A DNA stretch of 12,285 nucleotides from an uncultured Collinsella sp. (lineage in GTDB: Bacteria > Actinomycetota > Coriobacteriia > Coriobacteriales > Coriobacteriaceae), in assembly GCA_900757235.1 (NCBI GenBank), contig CAAENB010000172.1:1-12285 (forward strand). Direction: 5' to 3'. Positions 11,433 through 12,285 of the stretch are shown here, in pieces. Both the position numbers and the translations under genes were made by a program. The notes under the pieces were generated by a model that had not been told where the DNA came from, ran no database searches, and was given only the letters and a program-made list of their open reading frames with translations. Within the stretch, counting starts at the first letter, position 1; each line of letters begins with the position of its first letter.

Positions 11433-12285
11433 TTAGAGGCCCAGGTAGGTAGTCATGCCTTCGACGGCGAGTTTGGCGCCCGCTACGGCATGGACCACGG
11501 TGAGCGGGCCGTTGACGACGTCGCCGGCGGCAAAGACGCCCGGCACGGTGGTCATGCCGTGCTCATCGACCGAAAGAAGGCCGCGATGGTCGGTCTCCAG
11601 ACCGCCCGTCGTAAGCACCAGCTTGTCCTTAGGCACCTGCGAGGCCGCAATCACAACCGTGTCGGCGGGCACATGGTCAAGTTCTTCCTCGTAGCCCACC
11701 ACGTTGTCGTCCTCGTCAAAGATAGCCGTCTCGAACACCGGACCGTTATCGTCGATGGCGCAGATCGCCTTGCCGCGCACGATCTCGGCACCGTCAAGCT
11801 CGGTCAGCTCCACCTCGTCATCGATGGCCGAGATATGGCGCGATCGGGCATACACGGTAACTTTGCGAGCGCCCGAGCGCAGGGCCGTGCGGGCGACATC
11901 CATGGCCACATTGCCGGCGCCGATAACTGCCACGTTCTGCCCGATTGCCACGCTCGTGGGATCGACCAGATAATCGATACCAAACAGCACGTTGCCGCGC
12001 GACTCGCCGGGAATACCCAGCTTTCGGGCGCGCCAGGTACCGGTGCCAACAAAGACTGCATCGTAGCCGTCGCGCAGCAGGTCGTCGATATGCAGGGCAC
12101 CGCCGATGGTGGTCGAGGGACGAACGCGCACGCCGAGCGAGCACATCACATGACGGTACTTTTGCACCAGCGAACGCGGCAGGCGAAACTCGGGGATACC
12201 GTACTCCAACACGCCGCCGATCTCGGGGCGCTGCTCAAACACCGTGACGGCACAGCCCAGCTGGGCCATCTTAATGGCCACGGTA
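11433..12285 (-). CDS. FAD/NADPH oxidoreductase, glutamate synthase small-subunit (GltD/NfnB)-like, N-terminus beyond window
   Basis: About 283 C-terminal residues are visible; the frame continues off position 12285. The GTG near 12281 lies inside a coding block (TVAIKMAQLGCAVTVFE), so it is not the start. The N-terminal Fe-S segment and first GxGxxG of this family must lie upstream. Visible motifs are EIGGVLEYGIPEFRLP (FAD domain, typical of GltD and NfnB), VFVGTGTW, the NADPH Rossmann motif VAVIGAGNVAMDVARTALRSGA, and the terminal FAD contact FAAGDVVNGPLTVVHAVAGAKLAVEG. Such proteins transfer electrons between NADPH and a partner, such as glutamate synthase large subunit or an NfnA-type flavoprotein. 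The partner would be encoded outside the window. The OYE-family gene downstream is 199 bases away and separated by palindromes, so shared transcription is uncertain. Confidence 0.88.
   Translation of the reverse strand, partial: TVAIKMAQLGCAVTVFEQRPEIGGVLEYGIPEFRLPRSLVQKYRHVMCSLGVRVRPSTTIGGALHIDDLLRDGYDAVFVGTGTWRARKLGIPGESRGNVLFGIDYLVDPTSVAIGQNVAVIGAGNVAMDVARTALRSGARKVTVYARSRHISAIDDEVELTELDGAEIVRGKAICAIDDNGPVFETAIFDEDDNVVGYEEELDHVPADTVVIAASQVPKDKLVLTTGGLETDHRGLLSVDEHGMTTVPGVFAAGDVVNGPLTVVHAVAGAKLAVEGMTTYLGL

Overview
The window is GC-rich, gene-dense bacterial DNA. The SDR, PfkB and Old Yellow Enzyme sequences, a GlnR-like regulator beside a class I glutamine synthetase homologue, and many intergenic palindromes fit a gut actinobacterium of the Coriobacteriia, most likely Collinsella. 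That assignment is inference from sequence style; no rRNA or marker gene is present.

Left part (1-2695, all minus strand). A glutamine synthetase type I homologue (glnA, 695-2032) is followed 50 bases downstream by an OmpR-type regulator cut by the window edge (1-644). The regulator has a receiver-like domain without the usual acidic pocket, as in actinobacterial GlnR, and the glnA promoter holds a GlnR-box-like site. The synthetase homologue has lost several family-invariant metal and nucleotide ligands and may be a pseudoenzyme. Upstream of it lies a protein fusing a RelB/DinJ-type DNA-binding domain to an MNT-type minimal nucleotidyltransferase, with no toxin gene nearby.

Middle part (2696-9143). 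This is a catabolic region for unsaturated uronates, such as those released from glycosaminoglycans or pectin. A LacI regulator is divergent from kdgK-eda (KDG kinase and KDPG aldolase), with a 16-bp perfect operator between them. A GntR/FCD regulator is divergent from kduD-dhuI (SDR dehydrogenase and RpiB-like isomerase). Together DhuI, KduD, KdgK and Eda convert 4-deoxy-5-keto-uronate to pyruvate and glyceraldehyde 3-phosphate. The unsaturated glucuronyl hydrolase and the transporter are not in the window.

Right part (9144-12285, minus strand). A 649-residue Old Yellow Enzyme-family flavin/Fe-S/FAD reductase is preceded by the C-terminal part of a GltD/NfnB-type FAD-NADPH oxidoreductase that runs off the window.

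Non-coding DNA is unusually rich in long hairpins. A repeated 63-67 bp palindromic element whose arm reads TTGCGGTGAAATA occurs as two full copies and one half copy. Four successive hairpins separate eda from gntR. Both sugar operons carry large structured spacers between their two genes. The kdgK leader pairs a 22-bp hairpin with a possible 28-codon leader ORF that overlaps the kdgK start.
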